Assembly (NCBI GenBank): GCA_030654175.1
Contig: JAURXZ010000035.1
Span: forward strand, 248,001 to 312,000
Source: Bacteroidia bacterium
Lineage (GTDB): Bacteria; Bacteroidota; Bacteroidia; 2-12-FULL-35-15
DNA length: 64,000 nt
Direction: 5' to 3'
Shown: positions 36,460 to 46,400 of the stretch, one piece after another
Position numbering within the stretch: position 1 is the stretch's first letter
Layout: each line of letters starts with the position of its first letter
Position numbers and translations under genes: made by a program
The notes under the pieces: generated by a model
Database searches by the model: none
Told to the model about the DNA's origin: nothing
The model's input: only the letters and a program-made list of their open reading frames with translations

Positions 36460-36851
36460 TAATGTTGAATAAAATCAAATTTCAAATTAACCATATTTGA
36501 AAATTCTTTTCCTGTTTCAAGCATATCATCATCAAGTTTTGCATAATGCCATTCTATGCCAATCTTATTGCCCTCTGAAATAAAATCTTTTAGCGAAAAC
36601 ATTATATCAAGGATATATTTTGCGGAAATTGAGTTAAAATATTCAAATTTAAATACGAAAACAACAGGTGGATTATCAGCTATTCGTGTGGATTTTTTAG
36701 CGTAAAATCCAGTGATCCAATCAATAATAGGGGTGAAAAATTTAACTGTATTTTCAGGCCTGGATTTACCCCCAATAACAAACTGACCAGAATTAACATC
36801 AAATTTTACAGATGGAGAATCTTCCGTTCCCTCAATGATCAATGACTTCAT
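36459..36851 (-). CDS. siaC: SiaC-family phosphorylatable regulatory protein (DUF1987)
   Basis: 130 residues of the SiaC/DUF1987 family: an opening LIIEGTEDSPSVKFD, SRPENTVKFFTPIIDWI, and a core FNSISAKYILDIMFSL followed by KIGIEWHY. In Pseudomonas, SiaC is phosphorylated on a threonine by SiaB, dephosphorylated by SiaA, and activates the SiaD diguanylate cyclase (family knowledge). By hand alignment the acceptor here is Ser74 in YFNSIS. It follows siaB by 68 bp and overlaps the next gene by one base. No GGDEF protein is in the window, so its effector is probably different. Confidence 0.85.
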   Translation of the reverse strand: MKSLIIEGTEDSPSVKFDVNSGQFVIGGKSRPENTVKFFTPIIDWITGFYAKKSTRIADNPPVVFVFKFEYFNSISAKYILDIMFSLKDFISEGNKIGIEWHYAKLDDDMLETGKEFSNMVNLKFDFIQH

Positions 36852-36919
36852 TATTAAATTGTTGAATTATTTATTGTTTAAATTTGATATCGTACCAAAA
36901 AGTCCATTAGCATATTATA

Positions 36920-37486
36920 TTATGCTTCTACTTCACTTAGCACCGGTTTATTAATATTGATTTCTGTTTGCAAAAGATAAAATGAAGTAGATTCAGTAAG
37001 TGGTTTAAATTCGTATTGCATCAAATTACCGGATTTAATAGCGATATCAATTATTCCCAAGCCGGCATTGTTATCATCGGTACGTTTGGAGAGAATTTGT
37101 TCGCGGTACAGTTGTTTTAACTCTGCCTGATTATGTTTTAAAACTTTCTCCAATTTTTCTTTCAATGCGGGAATTTCATCATTCATTATATGATTTCCTG
37201 TTACGATGGTATATTTGTCATGAGATTTACTTAAAAGTAAAATCGCAATATTTTGTGTGTCATCTCCCTTAGAAGAATGTTTAGTAACATTTTCAATACT
37301 TTCAACTAATATACTGTACACTTTTCTATCAATTCCGGAAGTGGATTCTAATGCACTTAATTTGTTTTTTATATTTAACAATAGTAAAGTTGTTAAAAGA
37401 TGATCGAAATGTCCGGTAAATGCAATTAAGGTGTTTTTTTCGCTCATAATTTGATGAGCTTCAAAAGCGGTTGATATAGATCCCAT
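36920..37486 (-). CDS. siaB: SiaB-family protein kinase
   Basis: 188 residues of the SiaB/DUF6272 kinase family: an N-terminal half with FTGHFDHLL, a GHKL-type N-box ESIENVTKHS (about residues 62-71) and a C-terminal GLGIIDIAIKSG resembling the G-box region. It should phosphorylate the SiaC protein encoded next to it. The last eight residues (PVLSEVEA) coincide with a CCGGTGCTAAGTGAAG dispersed sequence and look repeat-derived. TATTTTTG at 37526-37533 on the minus strand could be its -7 box. First gene of the probable operon siaB-siaC-DUF-PP2C-PP2C. Confidence 0.85.
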   Translation of the reverse strand: MGSISTAFEAHQIMSEKNTLIAFTGHFDHLLTTLLLLNIKNKLSALESTSGIDRKVYSILVESIENVTKHSSKGDDTQNIAILLLSKSHDKYTIVTGNHIMNDEIPALKEKLEKVLKHNQAELKQLYREQILSKRTDDNNAGLGIIDIAIKSGNLMQYEFKPLTESTSFYLLQTEININKPVLSEVEA

Positions 37487-37584
37487 ATTGTTTTTTTTGT
37501 AAAGTTATAATTTCTATTGAAAATTCAAAAATATTTTGGCACTGAAATTTGATATATTTTCACTTAAATAATCAGCCTCCTTTA

Positions 37585-40500
37585 TTAATTATTAGCCACA
37601 ATCAGCCAATTACTCCCATCACTTAAAACCGTTAAATATTGATATTGCAATGCTAAAAGTTTTGTTGGAGCTCCGTCTATCGTTTCTGCGCCATTGGCAC
37701 TAACAGTAACAGTTGTAGCGGCATCAATGTTTTTTACAGTGTATTTTCTTCCGGCAATACCCACCGCAGTAGGTAAAGTAATTGTGGTAGTACCAGTTAC
37801 AGAAACTATATCATCGCTTGCTGTTAAAGTATAAGCCGAATTTTTTGCACTAAAAGCTGTAGTATAACCATTGGCAGTAAGTGTTCCTGAAGTTAAAACA
37901 TTGGTAACACTTGTATTACCAAGCTGAATAGTATTATCGGCCGTTATTTGAGCGTCATAACCTAATGCGGTTGAATTCGAAAAGGCGGTTCCGGAATTGA
38001 ACGCATTAAAACCCAAAGCAGTATTGTTTGCTCCTGAAATATTATTTTTAAGTGAATTCATTCCATTTGAAGTGTTTTGAAAGCCGTTAGTGTTATTTTT
38101 AAGGGCGTCTACCCCGTTTGCAGTATTGCCATAACCGATATCGTTGTTTTTAAGCGCACTTTCTCCGTAAGCGCTATTATTGTTTGCTGTGATATTACGA
38201 TAAAGTGCGCCATTTCCTGTAGCGGTATTGTACTTCCCTGAAATGTTGAAATATAGTGCCCCTGCTCCGGTAGCGGTATTTTGTTCTCCTGTAATATTAA
38301 AACTAAGAGCACCTACACCTGTGGCTGTATTGTAATTCCCTGTGGTATTATAATGAAGTGCTCCACCTCCAGTCGCTGTATTGTATTGGCCTGATGTATT
38401 TGCATAAAGTGCACTCAATCCAGTTGCAGTATTATAGATTCCAATAGTGTTGGAATAAAGGGCACTATCTCCAATAGCAGTATTATAAGACCCCAGCGTA
38501 TTTAGGTAAAGTGCTCTAAACCCATAAGCCGTATTATTGATTCCTGCGGTATTAGAATATAATGCCTGGTATCCACCGGCAACATTTTCTCTTCCGGAAG
38601 CATTGAATTTCAAAGTTTGGTATCCAATAGCCGTATTATAAATTCCGATATTAACTGCAGGTGTTGATGAACCTCTCAGTGCCTCAAATCCAACAGCCAC
38701 ATTATTGTTATCAAATGCTGTTGAAGTATTATTTGCATATTGCATGGCATTTACGCCTACAGCAGTAGCGTTAGAACCTGCAACGTTCGAATAAAGTGCC
38801 TGGAATCCATTTGCAGTATTGCTGCTTCCTATTGTATTGAGATACAATGAATAAGCTCCATTACCTGTATTTTTGATTCCTGTGGTATTCGAATAAAGAG
38901 CTTGTATTCCATCGGCAGTATTATAGTTTCCTGTGGTATTGAAACGAAGTGAATTCATACCCGTGGAAGTATTCTGAATTCCGGTAGTGTTTGCATAAAG
39001 CGCTTGTAAACCGGTTGCCGTATTATGGGTTCCGGTGGTGTTATCATGCAGAGCCTGCTCACCGGTGGCGGTATTATAGAAACCTGTAGTATTTAAAAAA
39101 AGTGAATTTGACCCGAAGGCGGAATTTTGATATCCGGTAGTATTGGAATAAAGAGCCTGTATACCATTGGCAGTATTGTAGGATCCGGTAGTGTTAAAAC
39201 GGAGCGAGTTTGCACCGAATGAGGTGTTCTGAACCCCTGTGGTATTATCAAAAAGGGCCGAAAATCCATTAGCGGTGTTGAAGTCTCCGGTAGTATTTGC
39301 ATAAAGTGCCGCGTATCCCATTGCAGTATTGCGGTTTGCCGTGGTATTTGATTTAAGTGCGCCCGAACCTGTTGCAGTATTCCAGTTCCCTGTGGTGTTT
39401 AAATAAAGTGAATATGCTCCTGTAGCGGTATTTTCGGTACCAATACTATTTGTATAAAGCGCCTGTATGCCAGTTGCAGTGTTATAGCTACCGGTGGTGT
39501 TGAAAAAAAGAGAATTCATGCCGGTAGCAGTATTTTGAATCCCGGTAGTATTAGTATAAAGGGCTTGCATTCCGTTTGCTGTATTATAATCCCCTGTGGT
39601 ATTTGCATCACCAGCTCTATAACCCCAAAAGGTGTTGAAAAGAAGATGATCAATTCTTCCCGCCTTTTGATTATTTACACGAATATTGAATGGAATATTA
39701 TCAGTTGTTCCGATAAAATTTGTACCATCAACTGTGCTGTCATTACCAACAAGCGACCAGGAGGTTTTAGTTGGAACACTTCCCCATACACCAGTTCCCA
39801 GCAAAACCTGGGAAACGGAACCAGCTGCAAGCGGAACTAAAGTCCCGTTCAAATCTGATTGTATCACTCGTGTTCCTATGCCTGCTAACCCGGATATTCT
39901 CGCATTCCCGGTTACTTCTAGCTTTTCTGCGGGAGATGTGTTGCCGATGCCAATATTGCCAGCATTATTACTGTAAATATCCGAACCGGAAGCAGTCCAA
40001 ACACTATTAAAGGTGGATCCTGTTAATGTTAACCCGGTTCCTGCATTGTAGGCCGAACTAGAGTCTGCTCTCCAGGCGGGTGCTCCAGAGGCATCTGTTT
40101 TCCAAACCATGTTACTTTGTCCGGCACCGGAGGTAACAATCCCATCACTCGAAGCGGTATTGCCAGCAATTGAAATAACAGGCGTTGTTGCACCTGTTGT
40201 TACTGAAATTGGTAAAACACCAGTAACGTTGGTTACAGTTCCATTATTGGGTGTGGTCCAGGTTGCTAAACCGGCAGCATCTGATGTTAGTACTTTACCA
40301 GATCCAGGCGTTCCTCCGGTAATTTTCACTTGCCCCGTTACTTCAAGTGTTGCACCTGGAGTACTTGTTCCAATACCCACATTGCCGCTAGAAAAATCTC
40401 CATAAATTAAAGGAGGATTTGAACTGTTATTTGCAATATAGAGCTTGTTTGAACCCGTTTCGTTATAACCTGCCTCATAACCAAGAAACACGTTGCCACT

Positions 40501-41862
40501 GCCAATAGAATCATGAAATCCTGCATTATATCCTAATGCAACATTATTATTTCCGGTGTTACCTGAATAAAGTGAATTGGTACCAATTGAGGTATTGTTG
40601 TTTCCTGTTGTGTTGTCAGAAAGTGCATATTTTCCTACCGCAGTATTTGAATCACCTATGGTATTATTATACATCGATTTTGCTCCAACAGATGTATTTG
40701 AGCTTCCAGTTACGTTATAGGTAAGTGATAAGTCTCCCAAAGCTGTATTATGAAAACCTGTTGTGTTGAAATCAAGGGAATAGGCGCCAATTGAAGAATT
40801 GCCATATCCCGTAGTATTAAAAGTACCTGCACGATAACCCCAAAAAGCGTTGGTTAACTGTTTTTCTATTCTCCCGGCTTTTTCATTATTCACCCGAATA
40901 TTAAATGATTTATCGTCTGTGGTTCCAATGAAGTTTGCTGTATCAACCGTTCCTGCATTGCCATTGAGAGACCAGGCGGTGCTTGTTGGTACACTTCCCC
41001 ATACTCCTGTACCAAGTAAAACCTTGTTAGCGCTATCAGCAGCAAGGGGGATTAATATTCCATTCGGATCTGCCTGCACTATTCGCGTACCTGTACCTAA
41101 CAAACCGGATATTTTGGCATTTCCCAATACGTCTAACTTTTCTGTTGGGGTATTTATTCCAATGCCTACATTACCAGTTGCAGTCACTCTTATTTTCTCT
41201 GTATTATTTGTTTTAACAACAAAATCTACAGAATCAGAAGTTCCGATGAAGTTTGTTCCTGCTATAGTACTATCATTGCCTGTTAACTTCCAATTTGTTT
41301 CAATTGCACCTGAATTTCCTGAATTTAAAGAATAAAGAGCTGTGTCGGATTTAGAAGCATAAAACGAATATGGGGTAGCCATAAACTGCTGAACACTCAT
41401 TAGTTTATAATTACCCTCATTTTTAATATCTATTTCTACCTTTAAAAATTGGTTGGCGGCTGACCATGGAATATCAATCATAAGTTGGTATTGTCCATTG
41501 TTGCTTACAGTACCATCACCAATGATCAATGAAAACAAACCATAATGATCAGTATTTGCAGAATGAACTTCCTGATAAAGAACTGTACCGACCGAACTTC
41601 CACTTAAAATTGAAAAACGTACAGCAATGGTTTTATTTTGGATGGACTGCCCGCTAAGGTCCATTCCAACAATTTCTTTTCCATTTTCATCAATAGCTAT
41701 AGCCTGATAATTTAATCCTCTTAATTGTGCTAATCCGCTCTGACTTATAAACAATAAAAAAAAGCCAAAAACCCAAATTGGCAAAAGAGATCGCTTCCGT
41801 AGTAATGGACCTTTCCACCAATTACCAAAAGGCTGTGACCGGCTTATTGATGAATGTTTCAT
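37585..41862 (-). CDS. Giant beta-roll repeat protein, predicted surface fibre/adhesin
   Basis: 1425 residues. A long signal region ends near residue 46 (QSGLAQ). Residues 47-170 are an N-terminal domain common in Bacteroidota fibre proteins (LRGLNYQAIAID...MATPYSFYA). About six then about thirty tandem 17-residue repeats follow, of the form YNTATGxxALYxNTTGx. They resemble YadA-type head repeats and would stack as a beta-roll. The two blocks are separated by coiled-coil-free linkers, and SFNIRVNNQKAGRI-type segments precede each. The last 90 residues end in ASDDIVSVTGTTTITLP, as in tail-fibre-like C-termini. No type IX sorting domain is seen, so how it is anchored is unclear. Confidence 0.75.
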   Translation of the reverse strand: MKHSSISRSQPFGNWWKGPLLRKRSLLPIWVFGFFLLFISQSGLAQLRGLNYQAIAIDENGKEIVGMDLSGQSIQNKTIAVRFSILSGSSVGTVLYQEVHSANTDHYGLFSLIIGDGTVSNNGQYQLMIDIPWSAANQFLKVEIDIKNEGNYKLMSVQQFMATPYSFYASKSDTALYSLNSGNSGAIETNWKLTGNDSTIAGTNFIGTSDSVDFVVKTNNTEKIRVTATGNVGIGINTPTEKLDVLGNAKISGLLGTGTRIVQADPNGILIPLAADSANKVLLGTGVWGSVPTSTAWSLNGNAGTVDTANFIGTTDDKSFNIRVNNEKAGRIEKQLTNAFWGYRAGTFNTTGYGNSSIGAYSLDFNTTGFHNTALGDLSLTYNVTGSSNTSVGAKSMYNNTIGDSNTAVGKYALSDNTTGNNNTSIGTNSLYSGNTGNNNVALGYNAGFHDSIGSGNVFLGYEAGYNETGSNKLYIANNSSNPPLIYGDFSSGNVGIGTSTPGATLEVTGQVKITGGTPGSGKVLTSDAAGLATWTTPNNGTVTNVTGVLPISVTTGATTPVISIAGNTASSDGIVTSGAGQSNMVWKTDASGAPAWRADSSSAYNAGTGLTLTGSTFNSVWTASGSDIYSNNAGNIGIGNTSPAEKLEVTGNARISGLAGIGTRVIQSDLNGTLVPLAAGSVSQVLLGTGVWGSVPTKTSWSLVGNDSTVDGTNFIGTTDNIPFNIRVNNQKAGRIDHLLFNTFWGYRAGDANTTGDYNTANGMQALYTNTTGIQNTATGMNSLFFNTTGSYNTATGIQALYTNSIGTENTATGAYSLYLNTTGNWNTATGSGALKSNTTANRNTAMGYAALYANTTGDFNTANGFSALFDNTTGVQNTSFGANSLRFNTTGSYNTANGIQALYSNTTGYQNSAFGSNSLFLNTTGFYNTATGEQALHDNTTGTHNTATGLQALYANTTGIQNTSTGMNSLRFNTTGNYNTADGIQALYSNTTGIKNTGNGAYSLYLNTIGSSNTANGFQALYSNVAGSNATAVGVNAMQYANNTSTAFDNNNVAVGFEALRGSSTPAVNIGIYNTAIGYQTLKFNASGRENVAGGYQALYSNTAGINNTAYGFRALYLNTLGSYNTAIGDSALYSNTIGIYNTATGLSALYANTSGQYNTATGGGALHYNTTGNYNTATGVGALSFNITGEQNTATGAGALYFNISGKYNTATGNGALYRNITANNNSAYGESALKNNDIGYGNTANGVDALKNNTNGFQNTSNGMNSLKNNISGANNTALGFNAFNSGTAFSNSTALGYDAQITADNTIQLGNTSVTNVLTSGTLTANGYTTAFSAKNSAYTLTASDDIVSVTGTTTITLPTAVGIAGRKYTVKNIDAATTVTVSANGAETIDGAPTKLLALQYQYLTVLSDGSNWLIVANN

Positions 41863-42142
41863 AGTACTAAAGTTTTTTGATAACTATATCTATAATTGAA
41901 ATTTTGCTATTTTATCTGTATTAGAAAGCTAAGACAAAATAAGCAAAGTTTTGGCACAAAATTCACATCAATACACTTTGTTAATAATCAAAAATCAGCA
42001 CGTACTGTTCATGGCATGATTTATTAAGAACATTTTGGCTAATGGAATTATATTGACCTTGTAGTCAGATATATATTATTGCAAATTAATTTGTTGAAAA
42101 GTAACCTTCAACGCCACTCATTTGTGGTTAAGAAACTGGTAT

Positions 42143-42790
42143 TTATTTAGAAGTAACGTAATTGTATTTTATGATCGCAACGGATATCCCTAAATTAATT
42201 GAAAACCCACGATTATAAGATTTTTGGTCGGATTTTTCCAAATTCTGTAATCCCAGAATGTATTTATATTCGGCATAAAAAGAGATAATATTTGACAAGG
42301 CCATTTTTAAACCTGGAGAAAAAAACAAGCCATAATCAGTAGTTTTTATTGATTTATTTTGCATAATATCATACGTATCAGGTCCAATTGTTTGATTCGC
42401 TTTTAGCATATAACCAAAATAAGGCGACACCGAAAAATAAGGTTTTAACCGCCATTTATTAAGCATATACCCTACCCCAAGACTGGCATCTGCATATTGA
42501 ATATTCCAATTTACATTTGTTTCATCAAAAATAATTGACGCTCCTGCTTTACGCATTCCTAAATTCGCGCGAATGAACAATCCGTTATAATGCTCATACT
42601 GATATCCTAAACTAAAGCAGCCCGAAATATTATTTGAAAATTTTTTTTCCTCAACACCCTGGGCATCTGTAAATTTAAATGTTGAGAACACTTGTCCTGC
42701 ATCAAATGTAGCGTTAGACTGGGCTTTTGCAAGGGATGCAAAAAAAAGCATTGTAAATAAAAGGGGGAATTTAAAGAAGTGAACCTTCAT
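42143..42790 (-). CDS. Outer-membrane beta-barrel protein (PorT-like)
   Basis: 215 residues with a signal peptide (LLFTMLFFASLAKAQ) and about eight amphipathic strands: GCFSLGYQYEHYNGLFIRANLGMR, YFSVSPYFGYML, YGLFFSPGLKMAL and a final GFSINLGISVAII. The family is the generic porin-like outer-membrane barrel found throughout Bacteroidota. It is 6 bp downstream of a type IX cargo gene on the same strand, so the two are probably co-transcribed. Function unknown. Confidence 0.7.
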   Translation of the reverse strand: MKVHFFKFPLLFTMLFFASLAKAQSNATFDAGQVFSTFKFTDAQGVEEKKFSNNISGCFSLGYQYEHYNGLFIRANLGMRKAGASIIFDETNVNWNIQYADASLGVGYMLNKWRLKPYFSVSPYFGYMLKANQTIGPDTYDIMQNKSIKTTDYGLFFSPGLKMALSNIISFYAEYKYILGLQNLEKSDQKSYNRGFSINLGISVAIIKYNYVTSK

Positions 42791-42796
42791 ATTTTT

Positions 42797-43327
42797 TTAT
42801 CTTGAGATAATTAACTTTGATGAATATAAACTGCTTTTAGAATCCGCCAGAGAAATCAAATATACACCAGATGACCAGTTGGAACAATCGATAGTATACG
42901 TTTTAAACTCATTTACTTTTTGGTTTAACAGTATTTTTCCGGTGATATCAACTATTTGAATAAGTATATTTTCTAATAGTATGGTTGATTCAATTGTAAC
43001 CTGGTTTGAAGTTGGATTTGGAAATATGGTTGCCTCAATACTTGATCTGATATTTTCAATTCTAAAAATGGGTTGAAGAAATCCTGGGGTAAACCTTGTA
43101 GTATTACTATAATACGGTGCGGTACCATAAGGCTGACCTATTGTTTGCTGCAATGTGGTTCCGTTTTCTGAAACATAATTACCTGTACTTGCAACGCATT
43201 GGCGCTTTAATGTTTGAGCATCTCCTGTTGAGAAAAAAACAAGCAGAAGAAACAAGCTTAAACAAACCCCTTTCATTTGCATTAGAGAGGGGATATTGCA
43301 TATTACACTTTTAGTTTTTGTACACAT
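42797..43327 (-). CDS. Small secreted protein with type A type IX sorting domain
   Basis: 176 residues. The signal peptide is at MKGVCLSLFLLLVFFSTGDAQ, so the true start is probably one of the ATGs at residues 16 or 18; residues 1-15 lack signal character. Residues 40-85 form a short module typical of Bacteroidota secreted proteins (STGNYVSENGTTLQQTIGQP...TPGFLQP). The last 80 residues are a type A T9SS C-terminal domain (IFPNPTSNQVTIES, VDITGKILLNQ, LIISR). Cargo of the gliding-associated secretion system; activity unknown. Confidence 0.8.
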   Translation of the reverse strand: MCTKTKSVICNIPSLMQMKGVCLSLFLLLVFFSTGDAQTLKRQCVASTGNYVSENGTTLQQTIGQPYGTAPYYSNTTRFTPGFLQPIFRIENIRSSIEATIFPNPTSNQVTIESTILLENILIQIVDITGKILLNQKVNEFKTYTIDCSNWSSGVYLISLADSKSSLYSSKLIISR

Positions 43328-43463
43328 TTTTTTTAAGATTTAACCCGATAATTAAATTCACCCTATTGACGCTTGACTGAGATTGATCTTAATCTGGCAT
43401 ACTTAATGATTTATACGTTTCAATGCTCATAGGGTTTCATTTCAATTTTCAAGACTCTAAAGA

Positions 43464-46400
43464 TCATATACGGATACCTAAGACTAAAATATCATCCGTT
43501 TGATCTAATTTCCCTTTCCAATCTGAAATTGTTGTATCAAGTATTTTCTTTTGTTCTGACATTTCAAGACCACAAATGGACTGAAGAATATCTCTAAAAG
43601 GTTGTGAAAACATTTTTTTGTTTTCGGGTCCTCCAATCTGGTCGGCAAAACCATCAGAAAACAAATATAACATATCACCTTTCCTGAGCAGGAAACTGTG
43701 ATTGGTGAAACCTTGCTTTTCATTTTTCTGATAGCTTCCAATTGAACGCTGGTCTCCTTTTATAGGGATATATTCATTACCTCGGAAAATAAATAAAGGG
43801 CTGTGGGCACCAGCAAATTGTAATTTTGACAGGAGTTGGGAGTTTGGAGTTTGGAGTTTGGAAGCGTTCTCCGTTCCATCAATTCCGAACTCCAAACTTA
43901 TAAGGGCAATGTCCATTCCATATTTCACGGATGTTTCTTTACTGTTTTGCTTAAGGGTATTCAAAATTTGGATGTTTAATTCATCCAGAATTTCCGAAGG
44001 AGTATGCTTTCCTTTCACTTTAATTATATCATTAAGGAAATTATTCCCCATTAGCGACATAAACGCTCCAGGTACTCCATGTCCCGTACAATCGGCAACA
44101 GCGATCAAAACGCGCTCTTTATCTTCGTAGATCCAATAAAAATCACCGCTAACAATATCCTTTGGTTTGTATAAAATAAAGGATTCCGGCAAGTGTTTTT
44201 GTATCTCTTCTATTGGCGGAAGCAAGGCTTCCTGAATACTTTTTGCATAGTTGATACTATCCGTAATTTTTTCGTTTTGCTGCCTGATACCATCTTCTGC
44301 TTTCTTACGTGCTGTTACATCAATATCTATGATCACCCATTTTTTAACATTGCCCAATTCATCCAGAATAGGTGTAAGGGAACTTTGCACCCATAGTTCT
44401 TTACCCGCTTTGGTAATGTTTAATGCTTGATACATTGATGATTTTTTATTTTCAATGCAATCATGAACTAAGGTCTTTATATCCGGGTTATGGCTGATCT
44501 TTTCTAATGTGTTCCCCCTTTGTTTTAGTTCTTCTAAACCATACCCCTGAAGACGGGTAAATCCTGAATTTACCCATTCTATTTCACCGGTTGCCCCAAA
44601 AATTAATACACCATTATCCGTTTCACTTGCCACAATGGATAATCTGGCCAACTCATCATTTTGTTTTTCAATTTCAAGCGTACGCGCTTTTACTTCATCC
44701 TCCATAGTTTCATAAAGCCGGGCATTTTCAAGTCCGTTAACTACATAAACAGCTAGATTTCTGAGAATATTCAATTGATATTCGGTATATGCATTTTGTT
44801 TAAAACTTTGAACGGTGATCACCCCTACCATCTTATTTCCCGTGGAAATGGGCAGGTAAATAATAGATTCGGATTGCTCTCCTGCCTTAGGCACAGGAAT
44901 TTCTCTTCCGGGGAAATAGTTATTGTATTCTTTATTAAGGTCATTAATAAATATTTCTTTTTGATTTTTAAAACACCAAACAGCTGGGCGGCTTTCATCG
45001 TTTAATTCATTTATATAGAATGGCAGTTTTTCTCCCTTTTCAATAAATCCTGAAAAATCAATTCGTTTTTCATCATCATTATAAATACCAATGCCAAATG
45101 CAGAAGCATCCATTAATCTGTTTACATTTTCATATACTTTATTGATGATCTCTTCAACTGATAAAACTGAAATGATCTCTCTTCCAATATCGCTTAGGAG
45201 TTTAGTATTCTGATAAGATCTTTCTACCTCTTCTTTCTGCTTTAAAACTTCATCCGTTCGCTTTATTACTTTTATTTCAAGGTTTTCATAAAGTTGAGCG
45301 TTTTCTATTGCAATGGCGGCATATATAGCCATACTTTGCAAAATATTCAAATGATATTCTGAAAAAGCATGTTTGCGTGCACTCTGCACAGTAATTACAC
45401 CGATCGATTTGCCCTTTGTTATAAGTGGAATATAAATTATAGATTCAGACGCAAGACCTGCTATTGGCGCAAGAAGATTAGGCAAGTATTTTTTATATTC
45501 TTTTGAATGTTCATTAATAAAAATGATCTTACTTTCATTGAAACATAAGCTAGGAAGTCGGTCATTCTTTTCAACCCCTATTGATTGAAAAGGTATTTTT
45601 TCACCATTTTCTATAGTCCCGATAAAATCCAATTTTTTTTCTTCTTCGTTGTATATACCAATAGTAAATACGGAAGCATCCATTAATTTATTTACATTTT
45701 CATATACTTTTTCAATTATTGTTTCAATTGAAAGGGATGAAGTGATCTCTTGTCCAATTTCACTTAATACATTAATATTATTACGTGAAACTTCAAGCTC
45801 TTCTTTTTGTTTAATAACCTCTTGCGTTCTGTATTTTACCTCCTCTTCCATATTTTGATACAGATGAGCATTTTCCAGAGCATTTACTACATAAACAGCC
45901 AAATTCCTAAGTATATCGAGGTGGTATTCGGTATATGCATTTCGCTTAAAACTCTGAACAGTGATAACACCGATCTGTTTACTCGGAGTTGAAAGTGGGA
46001 GATAGATCAGCGATTCTGAACTAACGCCTTCTTTAGGCAAAGGCTTTTTTTCACCAGGGAAGTAAAGGTTATAATCGTTTTGATAATTATTCGTAAATAA
46101 TTCCTTTTGCTTATTAAAGCACCAAACTGCCGGCCGCCTTTCATCAGTCAGTTCATCGTAATGGGTTGGTAATTTTTCACCTTTCTCAATTAACCCCGAA
46201 AAATGAAGACGTTTATTCTCTTTATCAAATAGTCCAATTCCGAATGCAGAAGCATCCATTAATTTATTTACATTTTCATATACTTTATTAATAATTTCTT
46301 CAACTGATAAAACGGACGATATCTCCCTGCCAATATTACTAAGCAGTTTTGTGTTTTCATATGATTTTTCTACCTCTTCCTTTTGTTTCAGAACTTCAAT

